From IMG/VR virus record IMGVR_UViG_3300042197_003228, positions 1-42,046 of that record: a stretch of 42,046 nucleotides of DNA. One strand, written 5' to 3'. A program made the translations under genes and the position numbers. This document shows, in pieces, positions 7,943-17,700 of this stretch. The notes under the pieces are model-generated. The model saw only the letters and a program-made list of their open reading frames with translations. It was not told the DNA's origin and ran no database searches. The stretch is from a virus. Position 1 is the stretch's first letter. Every line of letters begins with the position of its first letter.

Positions 7943-8005
7943 AGCCCAGCAGTTTGAGGGAACACCTCCGGGAGGAGTGGGATTCGATGCCCACCTGGGC
8001 CTCCA
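7943..8005 (+). other. tRNA-like element (possible degenerate tRNA) in the 5' leader of the NADAR gene
   Basis: GCCCAG (7944-7949) can pair with CTGGGC (7995-8000). Directly before the 3' strand lies a T-arm-like hairpin: GTGGG, a loop containing TTCGA, then CCCAC. The 3' strand is followed by CTCCA, i.e. a possible encoded CCA. The middle is about 28 bases, too short for normal D and anticodon arms, and the T-loop has 8 bases instead of 7. It may be a tRNA remnant, a tRNA mimic, or simply a stem acting as a terminator or leader structure. Confidence 0.3.
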
Positions 8006-8006
8006 G

Positions 8007-8453
8007 ATGATTGATAGAAAAATAATAGATTCTTTTACACTGGCATCTGGGTATGCTTTTTTATCCAATTTTCATCCTTCAACGATATGGGTGGAGGGTA
8101 AGAGCTACCCAACGGTCGAACATGCGTATCAAGCCTACAAAACTCTCAATGAAGAATCTCGTGAGTTAATTAGAAAATCAAAGGATCCTTCGATTGCCAA
8201 GAAACTTGGGAGAAGTGTGGAGATACGTCCTGATTGGGATTCGGTGAAGGAGGGGCTAATGCGAGACTTCATTCGTAAGAAGTTCGAATCACCATTCCTT
8301 GCTGACCTACTCTTGAAGACAGGTGATGCCGAGTTGGTACACAACAACACCTGGAATGATCGGGTGTGGGGTGTTTGTAGAGGTTCTGGACAGAACCTTC
8401 TTGGAAAGATCTTGATGGAAGTTCGTCAGGAGTTGAAGAACTCCTCTAGTTGA
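8007..8453 (+). CDS. NADAR family protein (YbiA-like, ADP-ribose glycosidase fold)
   Basis: 148 residues. Family hallmarks are clear: FLSNFHPSTIWVEG and YPTVEHAYQAYK near the N-terminus, DWDSVKEGLMRDFIRKKF in the middle, and a C-terminal block running from LVHNNTWNDRVWG to GQNLLGKILMEVR. Family members hydrolyse N-glycosidic bonds in riboflavin intermediates or remove ADP-ribose from guanine in DNA, acting as antitoxins to DarT-type toxins. In a phage, reversal of ADP-ribosylation or NAD-derived signalling is the natural hypothesis. ATG 8007 starts the conserved domain; upstream sequence in the same frame does not look protein-like. The gene ends 28 bases inside the convergent patatin gene. 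Activity on DNA versus small molecules cannot be told from sequence. Confidence 0.9.
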   Translation: MIDRKIIDSFTLASGYAFLSNFHPSTIWVEGKSYPTVEHAYQAYKTLNEESRELIRKSKDPSIAKKLGRSVEIRPDWDSVKEGLMRDFIRKKFESPFLADLLLKTGDAELVHNNTWNDRVWGVCRGSGQNLLGKILMEVRQELKNSSS

Positions 8454-9484
8454 TCGTGCATTCCCTTCGCATCTTCGTATCCTGTCTTCAGGAGTAGTTG
8501 GATGTAGGGTTGAAAGATGAGAATGAATGAGAGTGACGACATCCAACTCGCCGGGAATAGTCCCCAAGCTATGTCCTCTTGAACTGTTTTTGCGAGTGAG
8601 TCAAGGGAAGTGCTCGGCCGAGCGAGGAGCAAGTTGATACGTCTGTACTTTCCGTAGTAGTCCACTCCCATCGTGTCCAGAAAATCGTTAATGGTATTTG
8701 CTTTCGCCACGTCCTGAGCTATGTGGTTCACCGTGAGTGACTCAAACATTCTTGATGTTTGCGTGAGGATGGTGGGCTCTCGGGTCCACTCCTGCGCCGT
8801 CTCGGGCTCCGGTAGCGTGAGAACGAGAATCTTCACCTCTGGGTCGTCTGCCGTCTTGATCTCTCGATCACGATACATCGACATGATTGCAGGCAATATT
8901 GGTGTGTTATTGCAGAGACCGCCGTCGATGTGCCAGCCCTCGTTCAGCTGCACTGATCTGAATGCTACGGGTATAGCCCCTGATGCTGTCGCGTGCTCTG
9001 CGCCAAGATTTTGCTTCACGACCTTCCAGTTGGCAGAATCGTAATTTCTCTCTACTTTTGAGTCAACCCAGATGTACGCCTTCTTCTCTGACAGTTCAGT
9101 AGTCGTGAGTACGTTCGTTTCAACCACTCCTGTGTCGATGTTTCTTCTATAACCTTCTACATCGAGCGTGTTCTGTAGGAACTCCATGAGGGGAGAGTTG
9201 TCCATGAGGGAGTAGAACTTCAGTGAGAAGATGTCACTCCACGGCACCTTCGCAACCTGACCGAACGTGACCTTGTTCCACGGGTCGATTATCTTCTCAG
9301 ACAGGTCCTCTGAACCTGCTGCTGCGACGTACGACATACCGTTCAAAGCACCCGCTGACGAACCACACACTGTGGCGAACTTGTGTCCCCATACTTCTGT
9401 CACGTACTTGAGGAACCCCGCCTCCCAGGCGCCTTTGACTCCTCCACCCGAAAGAACTAATGCAAACTTCTTGTTACCTTTCAT
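8426..9484 (-). CDS. Patatin-like phospholipase
   Basis: 352 residues. The catalytic set is complete: oxyanion loop SGGGVKG (residues 12-18), nucleophile elbow GSSAG with Ser43, and DGG with Asp187. These form the Ser-Asp dyad of patatins, which release fatty acids from membrane lipids. No signal peptide; a hydrophobic patch near the C-terminus (SSLSFILIFQPYIQLLL) could touch membrane. I chose ATG 9484 because GGAG lies 9 bases upstream; an in-frame ATG at 9499 would add five residues and has a weaker site. The last 28 bases overlap the NADAR gene tail to tail. Bacterial patatins are also effectors of cyclic-nucleotide defence (CapV), but no partner nucleotidyltransferase is present here. Possible roles are lysis, membrane remodelling or lipid signalling. 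Confidence 0.9.
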   Translation of the reverse strand: MKGNKKFALVLSGGGVKGAWEAGFLKYVTEVWGHKFATVCGSSAGALNGMSYVAAAGSEDLSEKIIDPWNKVTFGQVAKVPWSDIFSLKFYSLMDNSPLMEFLQNTLDVEGYRRNIDTGVVETNVLTTTELSEKKAYIWVDSKVERNYDSANWKVVKQNLGAEHATASGAIPVAFRSVQLNEGWHIDGGLCNNTPILPAIMSMYRDREIKTADDPEVKILVLTLPEPETAQEWTREPTILTQTSRMFESLTVNHIAQDVAKANTINDFLDTMGVDYYGKYRRINLLLARPSTSLDSLAKTVQEDIAWGLFPASWMSSLSFILIFQPYIQLLLKTGYEDAKGMHDQLEEFFNS

Positions 9485-9592
9485 GGTGACGATCTCCATT
9501 CTTATGATTACTTATTGGAGTAGAAAATTTGAGGTACCGTTACAAGTCACCGAGAAGATTTTACCATCATTAACGAACTAAAAATTAGAATC

Positions 9593-9598
9593 AGGAGG
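9593..9598 (+). promoter_or_regulatory. Strong ribosome binding site of the PTH2 gene
   Basis: A perfect AGGAGG lies 5 bases before ATG 9604, stronger than most sites in the window, suggesting high translation of the peptidyl-tRNA hydrolase. The rest of the divergent gap 9485-9592 is AT-rich; I see no convincing promoter in it. Confidence 0.65.
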
Positions 9599-9603
9599 CC
9601 GCC

Positions 9604-9999
9604 ATGGCGAACGGAATGAAGCAAGTGATACTTGTGCGTAAGGACCTGAAGATGAAGAAATCTCAGGTGGCCTCCCTGGTGGCGAAGGCGTCCACCGAGT
9701 TCTTTCTCGCGAACGACGAGTCCGATCGCGGAGATGAGCTGACCGTGAAGTTGTCGCCCGAAGAGACTGACTGGATCAACAGTGGGTCCATTCGCGTGGT
9801 GCTGGGTGTCAACTCTGAGGACTCGCTGAGGTTGCTTGGGATGCGAGCCGAGATGGCAGGTCTTCAGTGTTACCCAGTGCAAGGCAAGATCTTTGAGGAC
9901 ACTGCAGATGATGGCACGTCGGAGACACTCTGCATCGCCATCGGACCAGACTTTTCGTCAAGGATCGATAAAATAACAGGTGACTTAAAGCTGTTGTAA
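9604..9999 (+). CDS. Peptidyl-tRNA hydrolase, PTH2 (archaeal/eukaryotic type)
   Basis: 131 residues, close to the usual single-domain length. It begins MKQVILVRKDLKMKKSQVASLVAKAS, like PTH2 (the VAHAS helix is VAKAS here). It continues with a strand (IRVVLGVNSEDSLRLL), then GLQCYPVQ, and ends CIAIGPDFSSRIDKITGDLKLL, the family's C-terminal signature. The enzyme releases peptides from peptidyl-tRNA dropped from the ribosome. Bacteria normally use the unrelated Pth1, so a PTH2 here is notable, although phages are known to carry it. Two tRNA genes follow within 40-140 bases, probably a functional grouping: tRNA supply plus tRNA recycling. Asp uses a mixture of GAC and GAT. Confidence 0.92.
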   Translation: MANGMKQVILVRKDLKMKKSQVASLVAKASTEFFLANDESDRGDELTVKLSPEETDWINSGSIRVVLGVNSEDSLRLLGMRAEMAGLQCYPVQGKIFEDTADDGTSETLCIAIGPDFSSRIDKITGDLKLL

Positions 10000-10023
10000 A
10001 GTCTCTCGCACAGGATGTATAAC
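9994..10023 (+). promoter_or_regulatory. Putative sigma70-type promoter for the tRNA pair
   Basis: TTGTAA (9994-9999) and TATAAC (10018-10023) are separated by 18 bases and lie just upstream of the tRNA-Leu start at 10035. The predicted start site falls about 7 bases after the -10 box. Match by eye only. Confidence 0.4.
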
Positions 10024-10034
10024 ATACACATCAA

Positions 10035-10117
10035 GCCGCCCTGATGGAACTTGGCAGACATCTCGGCTTCAAACTCCGATGCCGAAAGGCGTGTGGGTTC
10101 GACTCCCACGGGCGGCA
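10035..10117 (+). tRNA. tRNA-Leu (anticodon CAA)
   Basis: The acceptor GCCGCCC (10035-10041) pairs fully with GGGCGGC (10110-10116), with discriminator A at 10117. Anticodon loop TTCAAAC has CAA at 10070-10072, reading UUG. The anticodon stem has one mismatch at its inner pair. A long variable arm (GCC-GAAA-GGC) marks a class II tRNA, as expected for Leu. T-arm GTGGG-TTCGACT-CCCAC is perfect. CCA is not encoded and must be added after transcription. It lies 35 bases after the PTH2 gene. Confidence 0.9.
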
Positions 10118-10132
10118 CTTGACAATCAATCC

Positions 10133-10202
10133 CCGCCGTTGTTCCGGTAGAACAAGGACGTCTTATAAGCGTCCAAGAGTGGTTCAACTCCACTACGGCG
10201 GA
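10133..10202 (+). tRNA. tRNA-Ile (anticodon UAU), compact
   Basis: The acceptor CCGCCGT (10133-10139) pairs with ACGGCGG (10195-10201); discriminator A at 10202. T-arm AGTGG-TTCAACT-CCACT is perfect. The D-arm is short, with stem GTTC/GAAC. The anticodon stem GACGT/GCGTC includes one T-G pair, loop CTTATAA, anticodon TAT at 10164-10166, which would read AUA. At 70 nt it is shorter than usual. An alternative reading with a GGACG/CGTCC stem and a 9-base loop gives the same central bases, so identity is likely but not certain. No encoded CCA. It starts 16 bases after tRNA-Leu. Confidence 0.8.
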
Positions 10203-10248
10203 CAAACTCCTCGCTTCGTTGTAGAATACTTACAATGTCGAGGTCAAA

Positions 10249-10773
10249 GTGAAGAAAGTACGACTCAACCTGAAACGCGGTGTGAAGAATCCGTGGTCGT
10301 TCACTCTGTATGACTCAGCAGAGTCCGCCTTCTACCTAAAGGACGAACCTCCTTATCCCGAAGGATTCGAGGAGGAGTATCGTAAGGTCGTCTCTCTCAA
10401 TCCAGGTGACATCCTCGAGGTGGAGTGGGTAGGGTCCGAGTGGGTTTTCGCTGACGAAGGAGAAGATTTTCTCTTCAGCCCAATCACATTGTCGTCAACA
10501 GATTACGACAAATACGACAAGGTCCGAGTTGGAAAGATCACTCCGGTCAAAGGCGCCGAGGAGAAGATGGGATACCTCGAGGTATACAGCGGTTGGATCT
10601 TTGGTGGGGACATTCCGTGGCGTCCCAAGGACTCTCGAGATGGTCTCAAAATAACCGAAGTAAAAGGATCCGTTGTATCTAAATTCGATTTCCCGAAGTT
10701 ATTCTCGGATCCCACCATGGGTCTCCTGCAGCAGGAGGAAGAGGAACAGCCCCTGTCTGACGTCCTGAACTAA
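10249..10773 (+). CDS. Hypothetical protein, 174 aa
   Basis: Not recognised. It starts at GTG 10249 with GAGG just upstream; the 46 bases between tRNA-Ile and this start hold no obvious terminator. The protein is acidic and beta-rich, with phrases such as NPGDILEVEWVGSEWVF and YLEVYSGWIFGGDIPW, and ends in a Glu/Gln-rich tail (QQEEEEQPLSDVLN). No signal peptide or membrane segment. It could be a small soluble beta-barrel protein. Its stop overlaps the stop of the convergent HAD gene by four bases, so the two transcripts must overlap at their 3' ends. Confidence 0.75.
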   Translation: MKKVRLNLKRGVKNPWSFTLYDSAESAFYLKDEPPYPEGFEEEYRKVVSLNPGDILEVEWVGSEWVFADEGEDFLFSPITLSSTDYDKYDKVRVGKITPVKGAEEKMGYLEVYSGWIFGGDIPWRPKDSRDGLKITEVKGSVVSKFDFPKLFSDPTMGLLQQEEEEQPLSDVLN

Positions 10774-11342
10774 ACTTCTTCTCGGTGAACTATGTGGCGG
10801 GAGACGATCTTCACGCCTGGGTGCTTGCCATTGAGACCCTCCACGGCCTCCACGTTCTTGGGAGAGTCATCGAAGAACTCAACGAATTTCACGCCGTCCT
10901 CCACGATTCGTCTCTCTATGTAGTCGGCCTTCTTCTGCGGATCGGACGACGCGAGCGCGATCACTTCTAGCCTCGGGAGTCCTGCGTCCTCGAGGAACTG
11001 ATACACAGGCGCCTGGGCAGCGCGGGCCGTGAGGATGACCACCTCGCCGCCCGTCCTCAGGATGTTTCGAAGTATCTTTCCCACCCAGACGATCTCTCGT
11101 GGGTCGATCAATTTGGAGAAGTCTGAGTAGTCGAACTCGTCACCTGGGAGAGGTTCGTACACAGCGTACTCACCGGGCGTGAGGTCGAACTTCTCTCCTC
11201 GCTCGTTGGTCACGTGGATCAGCGATCCTGTCTTCACGAGTGTATCGTCGAAATCGAAGACACGTAGCTTCCTGCCGACGTTCCTATAACGCTCTTGCAG
11301 GATCGACGAGATGTATTCTCTCAGCAGGAAACTACCGTCCAT
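10770..11342 (-). CDS. HAD-superfamily phosphatase
   Basis: 190 residues. After an N-terminal helix come HAD motif I FDFDDTL (two Asp: nucleophile and general acid), motif II in VVILTAR, a Lys in the DPQKKADYI region, and motif IV EFFDDSPKN with the Mg-binding Asp pair. The cap is small. Phage HAD enzymes include 3'-phosphatases of polynucleotide-kinase type and nucleotidases; no kinase P-loop is present, so a general small-molecule or nucleic-acid phosphatase is the safe call. GGAG lies 9 bases before ATG 11342. If it is a 3'-end phosphatase, its position next to tRNA and PTH2 genes would fit RNA repair, but this is inference. Confidence 0.85.
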   Translation of the reverse strand: MDGSFLLREYISSILQERYRNVGRKLRVFDFDDTLVKTGSLIHVTNERGEKFDLTPGEYAVYEPLPGDEFDYSDFSKLIDPREIVWVGKILRNILRTGGEVVILTARAAQAPVYQFLEDAGLPRLEVIALASSDPQKKADYIERRIVEDGVKFVEFFDDSPKNVEAVEGLNGKHPGVKIVSRHIVHREEV

Positions 11343-11361
11343 CTTCGCCTACTCCTGCTCC

Positions 11362-11682
11362 TCAGACTTCTTCGGGCGTGGGCTCTGGGGCCGGCGCCGG
11401 AGGCATGTCCCAATAATTACCTTCCTCGACGGAGTCCACAGTGAGGTTGAGAGCTCCCGCGAGCCACGTGTAGATGTACGTGTCGTCCGATCCCCACTGT
11501 GAGTAATCGTCTCCTGTCATCTGGTTACCACCCGACTCGTAGTCGCGACGGTCTGTCGCCTGGTCGCCCATGAGCGACCAATCCACGATGGCCCTCTGAC
11601 CGAGCTGGACGGAGGTGTTCCTGACGACGAGGCACTTGGCCGAGCCCGTCCTGTAGTTGACTGGTTGGATCTTTGCGTACAT
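11362..11682 (-). CDS. Small phage protein downstream of the fibre gene, 106 aa
   Basis: It begins MYAKIQPV and has a central motif QWGSDDTYIYTWLAGALNL, which resembles small proteins found near tail fibre genes in many phages; I do not know an assigned function. It ends in a Pro/Glu tail (PPAPAPEPTPEEV). AAGG lies about 8 bases before the ATG. It starts 18 bases after the end of the collagen-fibre gene on the same strand, so it is probably the last gene of the virion operon. Candidate roles are a fibre-associated virion protein or an assembly factor. Confidence 0.75.
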   Translation of the reverse strand: MYAKIQPVNYRTGSAKCLVVRNTSVQLGQRAIVDWSLMGDQATDRRDYESGGNQMTGDDYSQWGSDDTYIYTWLAGALNLTVDSVEEGNYWDMPPAPAPEPTPEEV

Positions 11683-11700
11683 GTTGTGACCTTTCGTTAC

Positions 11701-14700
11701 TTACTTATTACTGAGCATCGTGAGGATGCTAGAGATTTGATCCTTGAGTGATTGTACCTCGGACTTGAGGGAGTCGTTCTCCTGTTTGAGGCCTTTCATT
11801 GCCGCGGAGAGAAGAGGTACCACGTTGTCATAGCACATGACGAATCTTCCACCCTTTGGACTCGTGAATCCTTCTTCATCAGTGTACTCCTCTATTTCAG
11901 GATCATGCAGTATTCCAACTAGTGAATCATACCCTGCCTTTAGTACGTCCTGCGCAATAAAGCCGTATTTTTTCTCTTTTTTCTCGGATGATTTCCACGT
12001 GTAGATTACCGGATTTACTTTTTCTACGAAGTCCAATCCTTCCTCGACACGTATTTTCCTCTCAATATCCTTGGCTCTGCAGTCAGATAGAGAGTTAACC
12101 TCTGTATTTGATATGATTCTGTCGCTAGCATAGATGGAGCTGTTTATGTTTTCTCCAAAGGCGGGCGTTGCTCTTCCAGATGCCGTCGTCGCATTTCTAA
12201 GCCAACCGTACGAAAATACCAAAATTGCGCTATTAATCACTCCGTTGACATGCAAGAATCCTAAGTCTGGTGTTGCGGTGCCAATTCCGACGCGTCCCGC
12301 ACTAGTGATTGTGACTTGATCACTATTGTTTACTCTGAATCTAATGTCCCAGCCTGTCGGTCTGTTGAGGTATAAGTTCTTGTCTGATCCACTAGCATTA
12401 GACAATATGTTGTAGTGATCGTCAGTCGTACTTCCGTTGAGGAATATTCCTGCATAACCAGTGTATACCTCATTTATTCTGGCTAGTGTGGAACCACACA
12501 TGACACTGAGTGTTGCAGTTGGATTGGTCGTTCCGATGCCGACTTTGCCATTATATGTGATTCTCATTCTCTCTGTCAATGCCGCATCGCTCGTGGCATT
12601 CCTCGTGGAGAACGCAAGATCACCTGCTGTGTTTCCGCTGCCATCGTAGAGTAACCCCTTCACAGCAGCGAAGCCGACTGAGTTCGCAATATCACCCTGA
12701 GAGTTGGTGAAGAGGATACCTCCTCCCGAGCCCGGCGCGTTGTTATCGTGGCTGAGGCGGAGGAGGCTTCCTCTGTTTCCTGCATCAGTCAGAGCAGCTG
12801 TAGTTTGACCATTGCCGAAAATGTTAAGCCTGGCTCTGACGGTCGCAGTTCCGATTCCGACGTTCTGCGACGTGTCCACCGTCAGCGCTGTGGTGTTGTT
12901 TGTGATGAGGTCAAGACGGTTCGACGTAAACGATCCAAGCTTGAAGTTTCCGTTGGAGTCTCCTTCGAAGTAGCCGAGATCTGCAGTCCTCGACCACGTC
13001 CAGTACCCTGCGGCCCTTTCTGTTCCCGTGGACTTAAGGATCATTCTCGTTGATTCGTTCGCGCTTCCGGTCACGACGGTCATCGCGTAACCATCAATTG
13101 AAGTAGTCGTTCCGATTCCTACTGCACCCCTGAAGTCGAACCTAGCCCTTATGTTGCCGTCTCCATCAGAGAGAACGATGTTGTTAGAATTTATCGACGC
13201 TGTGCTCGTCCTTATGTCCAGCCCACCTGCATTGCCCGTGTATCCACCGATGAGAACGTTTTTGGTGGACGAGGTTATTGCTGATCCTGCGTTGTAACCG
13301 AATGCGGAGTTGCCTGCGCCTGTCGCATTCACCAGCGCGCTGTAACCAACAGCCGTGGAGTTCGCTTGAGTTGATATTGATCCACCGGCAAACGCTCCCA
13401 AGGACGTGTTGAAGTTTCCTGTGGAAATTGTGACTCCTGCGCCAAACCCCACAGCAGTGTTGTACGCGGATGTAGCATTGTAGAGGGCAAAATTGCCCAC
13501 TGCAGTATTTGCGCCCCCTGTCGTCGTCGTGGAAAGAGAATTCGATCCGACTGCAACGTTACCTGTTGCCGTCGATATGGACTTTCCTGCCCACCATCCG
13601 ACGGCTGTGTTGTCAGCGCCCGTTGCGAGTTTGAGTGCTTCGTATCCCACGCCGACCGACCCGCTCGCTGTCGAGATAGTCGACAGCGCGTAGTATCCGA
13701 TTCCAACGTTTCCCTTCGCTGTGGTGTTCGCGTTGAGCGCGAGGGCTCCTATCGCGACGTTTCCGTCGGCTCCCGTGGTGGCATTGTTGAGTGTCAAAAA
13801 TCCCACTGCAACGTTTGCGACCTGTGAGCTCGTCGCCACGCCGAACGTGGAGTTGCCAAGAACCGTGTTCGTGAAGCTCGTCGCTGACGGTGACAATCCG
13901 CCGCGGCCGACTGTTATGTCGTTTATGAGTGCGTCGTCTCCGTGCACCACGAGCTTTCGAGACATGGAGGCTGTGCCTAGACCTACCCTGTTGTTCACTA
14001 GATCAAAAGTAAAGAGATCGGTGAGAGAGATCGAAGCCGTCGCGTTGGCCCCGCTCGTGTTGTTGCCGGCCCTCACCATCTGCAGCTTACCGGCATTGTC
14101 CTCTCGGAATCCCCACCCATATCCGTTCGCGGCGTACTTCCAGCCAGGTACTGCAGTGTCGTAGTATAGATTTCCCAAGAGAGACCTGGTGTTATTGGCG
14201 AGAGTGATGTCACCATCGACCATCAACTTGCTTACTGATGTCGTAATAGGCGGTGTGTAATTGACACCGACAATTCCACCGACTTTATCATAAAGAAGAC
14301 TTGCTGCTCCTGCAGCTGCGCCTGAATCATTATAGATAACTTGTTTGTTGCTTCCTGCAATGGGGCCTGTGGCACCTGTGTTACCCTGTACACCCTGTGG
14401 GCCAGTTGATCCTGTATTGCCTTGTACGCCTTGAGGACCAGTCGATCCTGTGTTGCCGATTAATCCCTGTGGTCCGGTGGAGCCTGTATTTCCCTGTATG
14501 CCCTGCGGCCCAGTGGCACCAGTATTTCCAGAGACTCCTTGCGGTCCTGTCGCACCAGTGTTTCCCTGCGGTCCAGTAGATCCTGTATTGCCTTGGATTC
14601 CTTGAGGCCCCGTGGCTCCTGTGTTACCCTGTATTCCCTGTGGTCCAGTTGCTCCGGTGTTACCTTGGATTCCCTGTGGACCTGTAGAACCCGTGTTACC

Positions 14701-17700
14701 AGTTATTCCCTGTGGACCTGTAGACCCTGTCGTGCCTTGAATGCCCTGCGGCCCTGTAGACCCAGTATTTCCTTGGATTCCTTGAGGTCCAGTTGCTCCA
14801 GTATTTCCCTGTATGCCCTGCGGACCTGTAGAACCCGTGTTACCAGATATTCCCTGTGGACCTGTGGAGCCTGTATTTCCCTGTATACCTTGTGGACCAG
14901 TTGCTCCTGTGTTGCCACTTAATCCCTGTGGACCAGTCGAGCCAGTATTACCAGTTAAGCCCTGGGGTCCTGTTGAACCTGTGCTGCCTTGAACTCCCTG
15001 TGGACCCGTAGCACCGGTATTGCCTTGTGCTCCTTGGGGACCTGTGGAGCCTGTATTACCGCTTAAACCTTGCGGTCCTGTAGATCCAGTATTGCCAAGC
15101 AATCCTTGTGGGCCGGTTGCCCCAGTGTTGCCCTGTACACCCTGAGGACCTGTAGAACCTGTATTACCGGTAATTCCCTGCGGACCAGTTGCTCCAGTAT
15201 TCCCTTGAATTCCCTGTGGGCCTGTGGATCCTGTATTCCCAGAAATTCCCTGAGGACCCGTAGAACCTGTATTTCCTTGGATTCCTTGTGGGCCAGTAGA
15301 ACCAGTATTACCCTGAGGACCTGTGGAGCCAGTGTTACCTACAATTCCCTGCGGGCCAGTGGCACCTGTATTTCCTTGAACACCCTGAGGACCCGTAGAT
15401 CCTGTGTTTCCCTGTATTCCTTGCGGACCTGTTGCACCTGTGTTACCGTTTGATCCCTGCGGGCCAGTCGAGCCAGTATTACCCTGTAAACCCTGAGGAC
15501 CTGTCGATCCTGTGTTGCCACTTAATCCTTGTGGACCGGTTGAACCGGTATTTCCTTGAACACCTTGGGGTCCAGTAGATCCTGTGTTTCCTTGAGGTCC
15601 TGTTGAACCTGTGGTGCCTTGAAGACCTTGTGGGCCTGTGGACCCAGTATTTCCTTGCAGCCCTTGAGGTCCTGTAGAACCTGTGGTACCCTGAACGCCC
15701 TGAACTCCTTGAGGACCAGTTGCACCGGTATTTCCAGATAAACCCTGCGGACCGGTCGAACCCGTGTTTCCTTGAATGCCTTGAGGACCAGTTGATCCCG
15801 TATTGCCAGATAAACCCTGTGGTCCTGTGGAACCTGTGTTACCAGTTATTCCCTGCGGTCCAGTCGATCCGGTATTGCCTACTATGCCTTGAGGACCTGT
15901 GGAGCCCGTGTTTCCAGACAGACCCTGCGGTCCTGTAGAACCAGTGTTACCTTGAATGCCCTGCGGACCGGTAGATCCGGTGTTTCCATTTAAACCTTGT
16001 GGACCAGTTGCTCCAGTATTCCCTTGAACGCCCTGAGGACCCGTTGCGCCTGTGTTACCGCTTAATCCTTGCGGACCGGTAGAACCAGTGTGTCCCTGAA
16101 GACCAGTAGACCCAGTATTTCCAGTTATACCTTGCGGTCCAGTCGAACCTGTGTTTCCAACTATTCCTTGCGGTCCTGTGGCTCCTGTGTTACCAGTTAT
16201 GCCCTGAGGTCCTGTCGATCCAGTATTTCCCTGTACGCCCTGCGGACCAGTAGCACCGGTGTTTCCTTGAACACCTTGTGGCCCCGTGGCTCCCGTAGCA
16301 CCTGTGCTACCTCTAGGACCTGTCGATCCTGTATTGCCAAGCAATCCTTGCGGGCCAGTCGATCCGGTATTTCCTACTATTCCTTGTGGACCAGTAGAGC
16401 CAGTATTGCCAGTTATGCCCTGAGGGCCTGTTGAACCCGTATTTCCAGTAATTCCTTGTGGGCCAGTTGCTCCTGTATTTCCAGCTACACCTTGTGGACC
16501 CGTAGAACCTGTATTACCAGTTAAACCCTGTGGACCTGTGGCACCAGTGTTGCCCGATAGTCCAGTTGCTCCTGTATTTCCCTGTATTCCCTGTGGTCCT
16601 GTGGACCCTGTGTTACCTAATAATCCTTGCGGACCAGTGGCTCCAGTGTTACCAATTATTCCTTGCGGACCGGTGGATCCTGTATTACCTTGAACTCCCT
16701 GCGGTCCAGTGGAGCCAGTGTTTCCAGTCAAACCCTGAGGACCTGTAGAGCCTGTGCTTCCTACAATTCCTTGTGGGCCTGTGGATCCTGTATTTCCCTG
16801 TATACCTTGCGGTCCTGTTGCACCTGTGGTGCCCTGAACTCCTTGTGGTCCAGTAGAGCCGGTGTTTCCTTGCAGTCCTGTAGAACCTGTGGCACCTTGT
16901 AAGCCTTGCGGACCCGTGGAGCCAGTGTTTCCTTGAATACCTTGAGGTCCCGTGGCACCTGTATTTCCTTGAGTTCCTTGTGGGCCTGTTGAACCAGTGT
17001 TGCCGAGCAAACCTTGTGGACCAGTAGCTCCCGTGTTACCATTTAATCCCTGCGGTCCTGTAGAGCCTGTATTTCCAAGTAATCCTTGTGGGCCTGTTGC
17101 TCCGGTGTTGCCTTGTATACCCTGCGGACCTGTAGATCCTGTATTCCCAGAAATTCCTTGAGGACCTGTGGCACCAGTATTGCCAGTTATACCTTGCGGT
17201 CCAGTGGCTCCCGTGTTACCACTTAATCCTGTTGAACCCGTGTTTCCTTGAACGCCTTGAGGACCAGTAGAACCTGTATTGCCAGTCAGACCTTGAGGTC
17301 CTGTTGACCCTGTATTACCGGAGATGCCTTGGGGTCCTGTGGAACCTGTGTTTCCAGATGTTCCCTGTGGTCCTGTTGCACCTGTATTTCCTTGAGGACC
17401 TGTCGATCCCGTGTCACCTTGTACGCCTTGTGGACCTGTAGCACCCGTGTTTCCTGTCGGACCAGTCGCTCCAGTGTTACCTGTAATTCCTTGAGGTCCA
17501 GTCGAGCCAGTGTTGCCGAGCAAACCTTGCGGACCAGTGGAACCTGTATTTCCAGAAATTCCCTGAGGACCTGTCGATCCAGTATTGCCCACTATGCCTT
17601 GCGGTCCTGTTGCACCTGTGGTTCCCTGAACTCCTTGCGGTCCAGTAGAGCCGGTGTTTCCAATTAAGCCCTGAGGTCCAGTCGCACCAGTATTCCCCTG

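Noticed and set aside
8426-9484. CBASS-like defence operon around the patatin gene
   Set aside because: No cyclic-nucleotide synthase, E1/E2 or JAB genes are nearby, and neighbours are convergent or divergent rather than in one operon.
14397-17667. Many plus-strand ORFs rich in Ser, Cys, Arg and Leu across the collagen region
   Set aside because: They mirror the minus-strand Gly-X-Y repeats in other frames; repetitive codons avoid stops on both strands, so open frames are expected.
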